From Rusavskia elegans (Eukaryota; Ascomycota; Lecanoromycetes; Teloschistales; Teloschistaceae): a stretch of 64,000 nucleotides of DNA. Numbering within the stretch: position 1 is the first letter of the stretch; each line of letters starts with the position of its first letter. The position numbers and the translations under genes were made by a program. The stretch spans positions 248,001 to 312,000 of the forward strand of contig SAUG01000063.1 in NCBI GenBank assembly GCA_011316305.1, read 5' to 3'. Below are positions 35,101 to 44,742 of the stretch, piece by piece. The notes below the pieces were generated by a model. The model worked only from the letters and a program-made list of their open reading frames with translations, was not told the origin of the DNA and did not search any database.

Positions 35101-36832
35101 AGCCCTCGTGACCTGTACCAGCCGCTGGCCCCTTTTTGACCGGCTTCTCGATGCTTTCAGAACGATAGTTTCTGACGGGTGATGTTCGTCTAGAGAAGAA
35201 CCCGAAGCGAGAGCTTGACTTGCCAGGTTCAGCGCTGATCGGACTTGGCTCCCTACCACGGCTGGTATTGCGACCGCGCGATGCTGCATAGTGAGTAGTG
35301 CTTCTAATCGAAGGCTTTTCCGTTGGCCATGTTTGCGACGATCCTACAGTTGCTAGCTCGGGTGATGGAAGCCGTGATGACTTCGTCAATCTCGAACGGT
35401 CGTTCGACGCTGAATGCTCGAGAAAGGAACGACTTGTGGCAGAGGGTTCAGTTCTACTGGCCGAATGGAGCAAGGGCTTCTCTAAAGATTCTCTGCGCTT
35501 GTGCCCGGTGGTATTCAAGCGACTGAGATTGCTGCGTATGATAGGCGAGGGTATCAACACATCTTCCAGCCGAGGGGTGCCATCTCGACTCGGTCTCGGT
35601 GGAGGGGTCTTGGAAGGAAACTGGGATGCGGAAAAAGCTGCGTGGGACAATGAGCCGTGGGCTGGCGCGCGAGGTCGGTCGAGTCCTCGAGGTTGGGTCT
35701 CAGGGTAGGAAGTAGCGAGATGTCTTGATGCTACTTGGGTCGGAAAGTCCAATCTGGACGTACCCTCTCGTTGGGATGAACCTTGTGGAATTGAAGCAGG
35801 AGCGTCGTTCCGATGCCGATCAAGAGGTTGAGAGTTTTGGTTCCCTCTCACAGTGCTCGATGATGATGAAGAGGTTGCTAATTCTTGGACGGCGGATAGT
35901 CCCGGGCTTGTGTCTGTAGCTAGCTCTTGCTTCGAAGTATTGACTTGCCAATTACGGGTCACTGGTGGTCGACTTCTGATTGGACTACTTTGGCGTGTGC
36001 GATGCGGGGATTTGGTTGTGACTGGGATACCTGGTGAATACGATGAGATGGATGTCGGGGTCGATGTCCGACTAAAAGACCCCGGCGACTCTGACCGACG
36101 AGTCATTGATGATCCGCTGCTGTTTGCAAAACTGGGCGCAAGTGGTGGTAAGAGCTGTTGATTTGGTGTCTTAGGCGCTTGACGAGCATTGTAGGTATCC
36201 ATACGTGAGCTTGAAGTGGCTTGGTGTGGTAATTCTCCGGTACGCCTTGGCAGATATGATGATGATTCGGAGGTTGTGGGCAAGGCTACTCCGAACACGG
36301 ACCCAGAGTACTGGTCTGCAGAGGTTTCCGGAGAGCTCATATAGTCATGATATCTTGGGACTGATGGTTCCCCTGAGACCAATGAAGACTCGGTGCGAGC
36401 ATACCTGCTACGCTGATCGATTGAGGACGGCTTTCGCCTAAGGATGTTACGTTGGCGAGTTTCAATGTCAGGGACATCAGTGGAACTCGATAGCTTCGAA
36501 GCTGTGGTGGCCAAACCAGGATTAGATGTCGACTGCCTCTGCCGGCTCGACGGCTCGCTTCGAGTGGACACGGCTATCTCGTTTGGCTTCGTGGGTTTAT
36601 TAGTTTTCGTTGAGAAAGAAGAGGCTGGCGGTTGAGCAAGTTCGGCAGCTTGCTTGCGTCTTCCTCGAGAGAACCATGAAGTTGAGGTTGATGGTGTCTT
36701 GGATGTGGTTGTAGTCGAAGTAATGGAGAGTTTTCGGGATAACCCAATGGTTGGTATTCTAGTTCTGTCCTTCTCCTTCTCCTTCTCAGCACCCTCGGCT
36801 GATCTCGAGCCATAGGTTGCGCGCAAAGCCAT
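32129..36832 (-). CDS. Large disordered protein with C-terminal SAM methyltransferase domain, 1567 aa
   Basis: A single uninterrupted exon. The ATG at 36832 starts MALRATYGSRSAEGAEKE. Residues 1 to about 1240 are Ser/Pro/Arg/Thr-rich low complexity, predicted disordered, with many SP/TP and RxxS sites. Residues about 1260-1560 form a class I methyltransferase: motif I VLVLDGLGNDDW (from residue 1293), motif II-like ATVYNLNSF, and the post-motif RVLRPGGYLEISILDLD near 1388-1403, as in methyltransferases that make a rank-ordered beta-sheet. Ascomycetes have related long proteins annotated only as methyltransferase-domain proteins. Substrate unknown. The Ser/Thr-rich N-terminus suggests control by phosphorylation. 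It converges with the F-box gene and diverges from the Tho1-like gene across 2.7 kb. Confidence 0.85.
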   Translation of the reverse strand: MALRATYGSRSAEGAEKEKEKDRTRIPTIGLSRKLSITSTTTTSKTPSTSTSWFSRGRRKQAAELAQPPASSFSTKTNKPTKPNEIAVSTRSEPSSRQRQSTSNPGLATTASKLSSSTDVPDIETRQRNILRRKPSSIDQRSRYARTESSLVSGEPSVPRYHDYMSSPETSADQYSGSVFGVALPTTSESSSYLPRRTGELPHQATSSSRMDTYNARQAPKTPNQQLLPPLAPSFANSSGSSMTRRSESPGSFSRTSTPTSISSYSPGIPVTTKSPHRTRQSSPIRSRPPVTRNWQVNTSKQELATDTSPGLSAVQELATSSSSSSTVRGNQNSQPLDRHRNDAPASIPQGSSQREGTSRLDFPTQVASRHLATSYPETQPRGLDRPRAPAHGSLSHAAFSASQFPSKTPPPRPSRDGTPRLEDVLIPSPIIRSNLSRLNTTGHKRRESLEKPLLHSASRTEPSATSRSFLEHSASNDRSRLTKSSRLPSPELATVGSSQTWPTEKPSIRSTTHYAASRGRNTSRGREPSPISAEPGKSSSRFGFFSRRTSPVRNYRSESIEKPVKKGPAAGTGHEGYGKYARRGRSGSAATSASRGRSSSSNGTTASVARTPNSRESSFTSRDEPEMDDFLRDRLSPVVISGGRVSSDQRNSGADLYRTTSGASSASVVSVDDASLRKPQLPHQHRFAGSTMVIDSTHPSRRASKNLPRNQGASDSAVSSGAEDSAASTRPALATRRSMHRSQPLKEGDSVRVPAPINTRAVAPSPSINSRDTLHSSALKTDSSLRLTDDISEGREGNWLRSKKAEKPAKSPSKWNFFQRANAAQKSSGRRPSEDLERPQEVPVAITPRPEARSVAYYAMIDNNGQDVDDPEGLVPSLKDVQRLQPSLSGPEPTVDYHNSAARRRHEHKQSMLLPSPPTMAGEFTNIQGPPSPKVLFRQPVPVSQPPVEDRKPIRKPSESRLQQVGRIPRVVSRRDRPHKPPPQSFSRPFDRGPGVPEQQPTFDTYDRQFPETTERPILGIQTKRIPSEPWGDPASEKPASAPARPQAQPYSHDKDEFLIMPQRINSEVSGSSSSGIMSFVLAPADTKQPGNLPPEDEVWNEYDDFLDTVESPAPLPEDPFENISKRHSPPKNRMAPAPLQIRKGSSASSTHSTSAQELPPITIAPTSALPSPPSRMALLSPNLASSPMSFSDFISGYGDRNRSSAISNLRQSSVSGSRYSQASIHSVASSSAEDKRHAQIMAEKTRNSSNSQSNLRFSALMTSKWLSFGRVLFSPAHTDIIQSTKQPPNRVLVLDGLGNDDWSFYCALTYPDATVYNLNSFKRMGSRRRNEIGNTVQSPPNHRQIFHAGMNAPFPFPKGYFSTAVFRFPVATTEAAYYNAVSECKRVLRPGGYLEISILDLDMVNMGNRARRAVRGLKTRMQVARKDVDLKPLSDNIQKMLGRRGFENLRRGMVTVPVSGVVGDSRSGSLDEERDTCFSDMLKDSSPQGDEGITKMVSKVGRWWYSRCYESTLSGKEGDARVEEEDSIWNDKALLRECEKRETGLKLLICYAQKPVVSKRRTISL

Positions 36833-39545
36833 CCTTCCTGCTGGGCTTTCGGTAGGGCGACGAAGACGACGGTGTATGAGGACATGGGCAGACCGGCGGC
36901 GAGCCTTCTAGTGGGTGTCTAATGTACTGAATATTGCCCTCAAGGAAAGATCCTGTATGGCAGCCAACAATCAGCGTTCCTGTCGAAAATCGGAGAAGGA
37001 TTCGACCTTTCGGTCCATGGGGGTTAGCGATTGACGTACATGTATACAATGTCTGCAGTACAGCGGCGCTCAACGCTCGCATCCCCACTACGGAACAATA
37101 CTGGATGGAAACCCCGTGACACACGGTGAAGTTTTATGTAGAGGGCTATCTTGTACCGTTGTGAGTCGTCTCGAAGTCCAGAATCGGTACGTCCGACGTC
37201 CGCTAAGGAGCACAGCCACATGCGTTGGCAGGTCGAAAATAGAGGGAAATGGCGGTCTGGTAGGGTTGATTTCACACAATTTGATGGATCAGCAGCGCCG
37301 TTGAATGACAAGTGATCAATCGCTGAAGGAGAACGGCAAAGAATGAAGAGTTTTCGCATGTATCTTCTCTTTCATCCCAAGGTGGGGGACTCGCGGCAGT
37401 GGATCGTTTCTGGGGGCGACAAGGATGGGCCATTTGTTGGTAGCGACGGCGAGTCAGATTCCTTGACCAGGGTCTTGAGAGCAGCGATTCGTCCATGGGT
37501 TTTGCGGCCCATGCGACGGACTTGCCTCGTGTGGCCTGTGAGGCCGTTGCCCTGGCTCTTGGGTCGCCGCTACTGTCCACCATGTGAAGCCTCAGTCATC
37601 CAAGTCTTCACTTTCAGCTGCGCTCTCTGCCAGGTGTCCCGCTTCTGCCAGCGCGTTTTCTCATTGTGCCGTCTGCTGTGGTTTCCTTTGAATCAGAGGA
37701 CGTGTCCAGGTCACTGGCCGTGGCATCACGGGCACGAGACCTGTAGGACCAAACCCCAGAAGCCGCCATCGTGTGATCAACGACGGGTATGGCCAGTATC
37801 GTGACTGACCGACATGAGTGTACCTCTATTCGCCAGTGCCCTCCGTGGTGCTGGAAAGTACCCATGCATCAGTGCGGTCGAAGATTCCCTCTTTTAGACG
37901 CCTGGCTACCATTTGCTCCACCACGGGTCGTGTAAAGAGCCCAAGTGCATATGGCCCGCATGTGTTGGGACTGCTGGGTGAATCACAGCGCTTGCCATGA
38001 TGCAGCTGGCCGCCGAAAGCGACTGTTCCCCGATCCGATGCGACCCTGCTGCATTAGAGGAAGCAAAGCCACGCAGCTTGATATGCAGGAACGCCACCCA
38101 GCCCTCGCAGCGGCGATCCTGAGGCGCGAAATGGCTCATGCTGTTTGATGTCATTACCCTTTCTGGTGAGGCTATTCAGACATTTGGTATCTTCGATCAA
38201 ACCCGAGACACTTCTGGACTCAAGTTCCAATGTGTCATGAGGCTCATCTGACACCGGGCGACACAGTAGTTCTGAATTCTGACACCTCCACGGGCCGGCA
38301 AGTGTGTGGCTCTCCGAAATCCATCCTGAGATGCTGATTCGATCGTCAGCCTCCAATAATGCTCCGCTCGGCCATCAGACGGATGGAATCGCTTCGGACC
38401 GGCCAACGGAGTCTGTGCAACCGATAGCTCCGCCGTCGTCTGGAAGTGCGAATACGAATTGATGTGACTGGACAAACATGTCCATCGGAGACATGAGAGC
38501 CCGATGAGAGACGAAGTCGTGCCTCCTGAAGAACACACCGGGGATATCTTCCTCTTTCGAAAGCGTGTGGGACTGATGCCAGAGCTATTCGCCCGGCTAC
38601 TTGCGCGTTTCCTGTCGCCAGAGCTCGACATACATCCGTGAGTGGGGTCTCCTGAAGGGTGTGGCACACCAACAAACGTCTCGGATCCACCAAGAGACCG
38701 TTGTGCCTGTCAAGCGTTGAGGAAGCTCTTCTGCCGTGTGATTGGTACCGCTCCGTCGGGTTCATTCTGGTCATGTGATTCCCAAATGGTGGGATGAACA
38801 TCAGATCTCCTTTGCATTATCAGATCTTGCAATCCAATCTTGAACAATGGTCCACGCTTCGATTATACTGGAGACATGGGAAAAGAGCCTATACACGACG
38901 CCCTGGGACCAATGTAGCGGCATATCGACCTCTGTCTATAGAGCAATTGCTGACCTATATCGGACTGCTTCTGGGATCAAGCATCAAACTCGATTGTGAT
39001 GAGCAAGGTGCATCGCAGTGTCGTTCAAGCAAGCCCGCTTTATAGCCATTGCCGGAAGAAAGCAAAAACTCGTACATATCGGTCTGATGTTGCCCCTGTT
39101 GCAAACTGCCAGCCCAATATATTCAAGATGCCACCTCTTTGCCCAGATCAACTTCTATCCAGCTTATCTATATACATCACTTTCATCATGTCAAGAGGAA
39201 GTCTCAATGCTCCATGCTTTGACTTTCACGATCGCCCTACATGCAAACATTTCTTGACACTGAGACGCGGTGTGGCGTGGGGTCATCGAACTGGAGACTG
39301 GAGTCACTGAATGTTCCGCTTTAAGACTAGCGCTTGTCGACGGAGAAGCGCTATTGTTCCCTGCTCGCTCCGTTCTATTGACGAAGCTCGACAGCTCGCG
39401 CTTCCTATTGATAATGTCTAGTTTCCGGAACATATAAGCTGCACCAAGACCTGCAAACTTCCTACCGTGTATCTATTCGTCCCAATTCATCCTCAACCAC
39501 TTCTTCACACTCGACCCCTTGCTCAAGAACTATCAGTTTCTCACG
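36833..39545. other. Intergenic, no gene seen
   Basis: A 2.7 kb divergent interval between the methyltransferase gene and the SAP-protein gene. Several frames of 100-156 codons exist on both strands (for example 38346-38801 minus) but overlap one another, are Arg/Ser/His-rich and have no family resemblance. The last 80 bases are pyrimidine-rich, as usual for a leader. Confidence 0.5.
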
Positions 39546-40457
39546 ATGGCAACCGACTACAGCAAAAAGAAGAACGCCGAGCTCGAAGAGCTCCTCAGAG
39601 CCCGTTCACTTCCGCACACCGGCAAGAAAGCCGAACTCATCGCCCGTCTCCAGCAATCCGACAAAGACACCGCCGCCGCAAAACCAATCGACGCCAAACC
39701 CGCCACGACCGCGAAAGCCGACATTCCGCCCGAAGATGAGATCGACTGGGACGACGATGCGATAGCAGCCGAAATCCCCACCACAAAAACCACAAACACG
39801 GACATCCCCGCCAAATCCGCAACCACCCCGTCTGCTGCCGTTGCCATCGCTGCTGGAGGGAAAGGCCAAGCACCCAACCCAACAGCAGTACCAAATCAAA
39901 TACCCACCGACGAGCCGTTCAAGGCGGACGATCTCACCGTCAAAGCGCCTGGTGAGCCGGTCCCGGAAGCCAAAACCGCGGACGCAACCGCCAAACCCGC
40001 CGAAGAAGCACCAGCAAAGCCACCCACAGACTACACCGCCCACATTCCCCTCACCACCACCGAAGAAGAGCTCGAGAAGCGTCGGAAACGCGCTGAACGC
40101 TTCAACATCACCGCTGACGCCGAAGCTACGAAGAAACTCGAGCGCGCGAAGAAATTCGGTGGGGCAGATCCCGAGAAGCGTTCGGTGGTGAAGGGCCTAG
40201 ACGAGGCGCTGCCGGAACGGAGAAAGCGCGGGCGTGGAGCAGATGATGATGGTGGGAGAGGAGGAAAGAGGGCTAGTAGGGGCGGAAGGCGAGGTGATAG
40301 GAGTAGGAGTAAGAGCAAGGGTAGGGGAACCCCTGCGGAGGGCAAGAAGTCGGGTGCGGTGAATGGTAAAGGGGACGGGGATGCGAAGGCGGCCCAGAGG
40401 AAGAAGGATATGGAGGCCGCGGAGGCGAGGAAGAGGAGATTCGCGGCTACGGGATGA
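39546..40457 (+). CDS. THO1: SAP-domain RNA-binding protein, Tho1/SARNP-like, 303 aa
   Basis: The ATG at 39546 (TCACGATGGC) fits the fungal consensus and starts directly before the domain. Residues 5-40 are a SAP motif (YSKKKNAELEELLRARSL, then GKKAELIARL). A long Ala/Pro/Lys/Asp linker with DEIDWDDDAI follows. The C-terminal third has the paired EELEKRRKRAERFNI and TKKLERAKKFGG elements typical of Tho1/SARNP/MOS11, then an RGG/RS-rich basic tail. Yeast Tho1 and human SARNP (CIP29) bind nascent mRNA with the DEAD-box export factor Sub2/UAP56 in THO/TREX-linked mRNP assembly in the nucleus. Intron-free. Family placement is firm; orthology is likely. Confidence 0.85.
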   Translation: MATDYSKKKNAELEELLRARSLPHTGKKAELIARLQQSDKDTAAAKPIDAKPATTAKADIPPEDEIDWDDDAIAAEIPTTKTTNTDIPAKSATTPSAAVAIAAGGKGQAPNPTAVPNQIPTDEPFKADDLTVKAPGEPVPEAKTADATAKPAEEAPAKPPTDYTAHIPLTTTEEELEKRRKRAERFNITADAEATKKLERAKKFGGADPEKRSVVKGLDEALPERRKRGRGADDDGGRGGKRASRGGRRGDRSRSKSKGRGTPAEGKKSGAVNGKGDGDAKAAQRKKDMEAAEARKRRFAATG

Positions 40458-40948
40458 GGGGCTGGAGGTGGCCAGAGCGAAGAGGTTATTAGATGGGAGA
40501 TACAGGTGGTTTTGGGAAAATTTTGCATGTATCAACAGCCGAGCATTTCCATAAGCGGAGTGCTGTAGAACACAGTGTCTTTGAGCCAAAAGTCAACTCA
40601 GATCTATTTCCTCTGTCAGCTTGTCCTGATCGCTACCTCCACAGCGAGCTGCGGGCGAAACATCATCTCGTTCGTTTGGATCAGCACGATGGAAGACTGC
40701 CATCCAAAAAGTTTAAGGAGGAACTACGATGGTCTACTTTAAGGTACCTTAACAAACCCGTGTCCCATGAGAAAGAAATACCAAGTGCGCTAAGTCTGGT
40801 TAGCTTGACACGTGACAGAGGTACGTAAGGTACGTGCATCCCAATGACATAGATCCTACTTATTCGATCTGTCCAGCTTGAACCACAGCTGCAACATGTG
40901 ACACAATATGGCCCTCTCTCGCCAGGGTGAATAGCCCAAAATCCTGCT
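40458..40948. other. Intergenic/promoter of Zn2Cys6 gene
   Basis: 490 bases between two plus-strand genes. It must hold the 3' end of the SAP gene and the promoter of the regulator. GGTACC-type and TACGTAAGGTACGTG short direct repeats occur at 40742-40838. Nothing else is recognised. Confidence 0.5.
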
Positions 40949-43405
40949 ATGAAGAGATCTCGAGCCGGTTGGTAAAGCTCCTGCACAACGACCATCCGAA
41001 AGCTCCTGATACTGATAGGAAACCTGCAGTTTAACCTGTCGTGCTCGAAAGCTGAAATGCGATGAACGCAAACCTGCGTGCGACCAGTGTACCAAAGCGA
41101 GAAGGGAATGCCGGCCTTGCGATGGCGTCATTTTCCGGCACCAGCAGAATGCCTCGATGAACTCAGGAGAAGAAGAGAGGGGGAACTTGGACGGCTTCTA
41201 TGCGTACAAGGACACCTTCGATCCTGATAACGTATGGGTGGAGGTTCCGAGGGCCAGTCAGACTCCTAATGTCGGCCTTGGCGAGGAAACTTCACTGAAA
41301 GTCGGCAGTCACTTTTGTACCTGTCTTGGATCCTTGTGCTATATCATCAAGCCCGGAACTAGGAGATGAAGCGACTGGTCATGGGCCAGATGTTCATGAA
41401 TCAGGCATTGAAAGGGCAGAGGAGCATCTGTCGCAGACCTCAGAGGAGCCGTATACTGGAGGTCTGGAAGGTTTGACTGCTGCAGCTTGGTACCCGCCAT
41501 CTGAGGACAATACACTGCATCAACCCAATCTGTCATATCCTGACGATAGCTTTATCCATCTGCCTCAGCCTCGTGTAAACGAGGAGGCCACATCCGTCGA
41601 GTTTTTACCCCAATCGCAAACCATCCTTCCTCCAGCGACTGTGGCTCTCGGTTTCATCTTGAACCCGTCAGCAACTCTCTCCCCAACAGTTGCCCCTGCG
41701 GAGACTTTCCATGACATACCGGATCTGGTACACGTTGCTCAAGGGTCCAGCGCGACACGCAAAGCACAGTTCAGGGCTGGTACAGAAACAAGCCACAAGA
41801 CAGCCTTTCTCCTCCGTCACTTCTCTGAAGTAACAGGATGATGGTATGTATTCTCCCTGAACTCCATGAATGCACCCTCTCATGCTAATAGGATGGATCT
41901 CTTCGATCAGACGACCTTTTTCGGTTCCCATATCCCAGTCCAGTCAATCTCCAATCCACTGCTCAAGCATTCTGCATGTGCTTATGCGGCGAAACAACTG
42001 GGAAGAGTTAACGGCGCAAAGGCCATCGTTGGTGGGATCTCCTCCCGTCAAGCAAGCATGGAGCAATGGGACAGCCTAGGTCAAGAGGATTGGGCACTTC
42101 TGGCAGCTCAGCATTACGATCATGCAATCTCCTTACTTTTGGAAGCACTACATTGGGATCAGGAGTCTTCGGAAGCTGACAGTCCCGGAACCATCGACAA
42201 GCGTTATTATGCTCCCCGGACACTTGATGGGATGGTTAATGAGAGGAAACTTCGCCGCCGCAAATTTGAATCTGCACAGTCTACCGCAAGATCTGATGAT
42301 GTACTAGCTGCGACAGCTATACTCTGTGAGTACGAGTCGCTCGACGCTTCGACTGCAGCGTGGACTCGTCATCTCAGCGGAACGAAGACTCTTCTTGATG
42401 TCGTCGAAGTTGGTGTGATGCCCCTTGACGTCGCAATTGGCCCCGAAGCGTGCCCAATTCCTTCCCCCCGGACAGAACCTTCTCAAGCAAGAAAAGCCAT
42501 CTTCTGGAACTTCGCAAGACAAGATCTCTTCGCAGCCTTCATGCACGAATGCAGGACCCGGCTTGACACTGATGACGTCTCAATATGGAAAGATGCCGGG
42601 TTGCTTCTGGACGAGCAAGACCTTGTTGTTCCAAGCAATACAGCAGAGGTTGATCTGCCGGAAGAAGACTTTATGAGAGAAGACATGTCGGGTAACGCCT
42701 TGATATGGCTGGTCTCCAAAATGGTAAATCCCTCGTAACGACACAAATGAAGATTTTGAATCTGACCCTCTCTAGATGAATCTAATCTGTGCCGGCTCGG
42801 ATTCTAACGCTTCCCTGGGCAATTTGCACCCTACATCTGCAGGTTCCAACACCAGCATCCAAGACCATTTATCCCAATCCTGGCACCATCTCAACCACCA
42901 AATGCAAACCTGGTTCAACGGCCTCCCCGAAACATTCATGCCTTCCGCCATCATCCCCGTCTCCCCCCACGGCGCCCCCAACCTCACCGAAGTCTGGCTC
43001 AGCATCCCCGTCTGCGCCGCCACTACACTAACCTGGCACTTCTCACAAATCCTCCTCCTCGTCAACAAACCCCACGATATGGCCCCTCGCGGTCATCGTC
43101 GCCCCACCATCGCAGATCGCGTCAACGCTTACCGCGACATCCAATCGGAAATCACATACCATAGTCGTCAGATCCTAGGTCTCTGTCTCGCGCGTCCGGA
43201 CGCCTCGGTTCGAATCCATGCTCTGCATCCGCTTTTTGTGGCCGGGCAATGCCTTTCTGAGATGAGCGAGAGGAAAGTCGTTATTGATTTGCTGAGGGGC
43301 ATTGAGAAGGATCTCGGATGGGCGACTGAGTATCGTGTCCGACAGCTTCTTGAGCAATGGGGTTGGGAGGTGGATGGGAGGGAGGCGGTGGATGGTGTAG
43401 GCTAA
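40949..43405 (+). CDS. Zn2Cys6 transcription factor (fungal_trans_2 type), possibly interrupted
   Basis: Five exons: 40949-40971, 41030-41256, 41309-41843, 41892-42723, 42776-43405. Residues 8-35 form the zinc cluster (C8-x2-C11-x6-C18-x6-C25-x2-C28-x6-C35, with CRARKLKCDERKPACDQC). Then comes VWVEVPRA joined to ITFVPVLDP, a long linker, and the typical middle-domain start LLRHFSE, WMDLFDQTTFFG, NPLLKHSACAYAAKQLGR. Later parts (LTWHFSQILLLVNKP, LGLCLARPDA) match ARCA-like regulators. Oddity: the third exon's frame meets TGA (41839-41841) two bases before the GTATGT donor, caused by a doubled ATG (GGATGATG). Removing three bases would give the expected VTG-WMDLFD. Either the protein is cut to about 260 residues, a rare splice is used, or the gene is newly broken. 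Target genes unknown. Confidence 0.7.
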
Positions 43406-43816
43406 ATACGATAATTGATGTCCCTGTACAATATATCCTGTATGGATCAGGAATCTCCTCAGTCTTCCCTTCGATTCAGCTGCCTCAGAGTACCCTGCCA
43501 TCTGGCTTGCCACACATACTCGAGAGCTCGGTCTTCGAACATCAGAGCGCCATTACGGACAATCGCTATCCCCATATCACACACACGTCACACATCACTC
43601 TCGTGTTCTAAAAAAAAAAAAAAAAAGGATTTAAAAAAATACAAAATTTGAAAAGGTATATACGATACCCCAGCATATGAACAACCAAGACAGACATCAG
43701 GCCAGTGAAATGGAAAGATCCATCCCACCCATCACAAATCGAATGCGTTCGTGATGTCGGAGTGGAGTATCCGTAATCAAAACTGTATTTGGGTTTTACT
43801 TCATAATCGCATGGTA
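43406..43816. other. 3' flank of the Zn2Cys6 gene
   Basis: Contains a 16-17 base A-run at 43611 followed by A/T-rich sequence, then normal sequence up to the transposon insertion site. No gene. Confidence 0.5.
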
Positions 43817-44325
43817 CCCCAGATTAAATAAACCTGGTCAGTAAAAAAAAGACTGTTAAACCCTACCAACCGTCGACTAAAAGTTTTAAAGTTTTTTTAT
43901 TCCTTAAATAACTTAACAACCAAAAGCTAGAAATTACTAAAACTTTCTTTAAGAAGTCTGCTATATATATACTAGCGATTAGAAGAATTTTATATTAATA
44001 GGAATCTTTCTTATTATCTTATATAGAAATCTCTTCTTTTAGTCTAGAAAGTATCTGCCGGACTACCGAGGTCCTTTTTACGACCGACAGAATTCTTCGA
44101 AAATCTAGAAATCAGTCCTCTAAAGTAATAAAAACGATAAAAGATAGATAGAAAAAAGTTAGATACTAACTATATATCTTTATTAATAAAACTCGAAATT
44201 TTAAAACGAATTTAGCTTCTGGTTATTAAGTTATTTAAGGAATAAAAAAACTTTAAAACTTTTAGTCGACGGTTGGTAGGGTTTGACAGTCTTTTTTTTA
44301 CTGACCAGGTTTATTTAATCTGGGG
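43817..44325. mobile_element. Miniature inverted-repeat transposon, 509 bp, TA target duplication
   Basis: The two ends (43817-43930 and 44325-44212) are inverted copies of each other over about 113 bp with about three differences. They start CCCCAGATTAAATAAACC. A TA dinucleotide flanks each end (43815-43816 and 44326-44327). Long terminal repeats with TA duplications fit Tc1/mariner/pogo (Fot1-type) derivatives. The interior (43930-44210) is about 70% A+T and has lost CA/TG. The differences between the arms are CA/TA or G/A changes, as RIP would make. No transposase frame remains. Confidence 0.85.
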
Positions 44326-44742
44326 TACAACGGAGGTGCTTTTCAGACGAATCACCAGCACCTCACAACAGGACTGACAACAACAATAACAAAGAAAGGT
44401 ACGGTCGTGGATGTGACCTTACACGGATTCATTGTACATTGTTAGTCCCTGATGTATGTGCACCACGATTGGTATCGTCGCGGATTGCGATGTCTAAACG
44501 CATGGGCATGGTCTTGGTTGGGGTTGGAGATGAGATTTCATGGTGCAACAAATCCCCATCGAATATTAGAAACAAACGGTATGGGTATCAATCCATCCAT
44601 CCATCCTCCCTTTTCCTTATGGATGCCCATCGTTCATCATCAAGCGTCAAGCGTCAAGCCTGTTGCAAATGTTCCCGGAGCCCATTTATTACCTTCCATC
44701 CCCCTTCCTCAACGCCGCAGTCCAATGTTCTCTTTTCTCGCC
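44326..44742. other. Intergenic, 3' flank of CDK gene
   Basis: About 415 bases between the transposon and the stop of the minus-strand kinase gene. Pyrimidine-rich on the plus strand near 44690-44740. No gene. Confidence 0.5.

Noticed and set aside
38346..38801. 151-codon minus-strand frame
   Set aside because: Arg/His/Ser-rich, overlaps other open frames on the same strand, no splice partners and no family.
39606..40043. 145-codon Gly/Cys/Trp-rich minus-strand frame
   Set aside because: Antisense shadow of the Ala/Pro/Lys-rich linker of the SAP-domain gene.
43205..43222. tRNA B-box-like GGTTCGAATCC
   Set aside because: Lies in frame inside the last exon of the Zn2Cys6 gene. No matching A-box or cloverleaf is seen.
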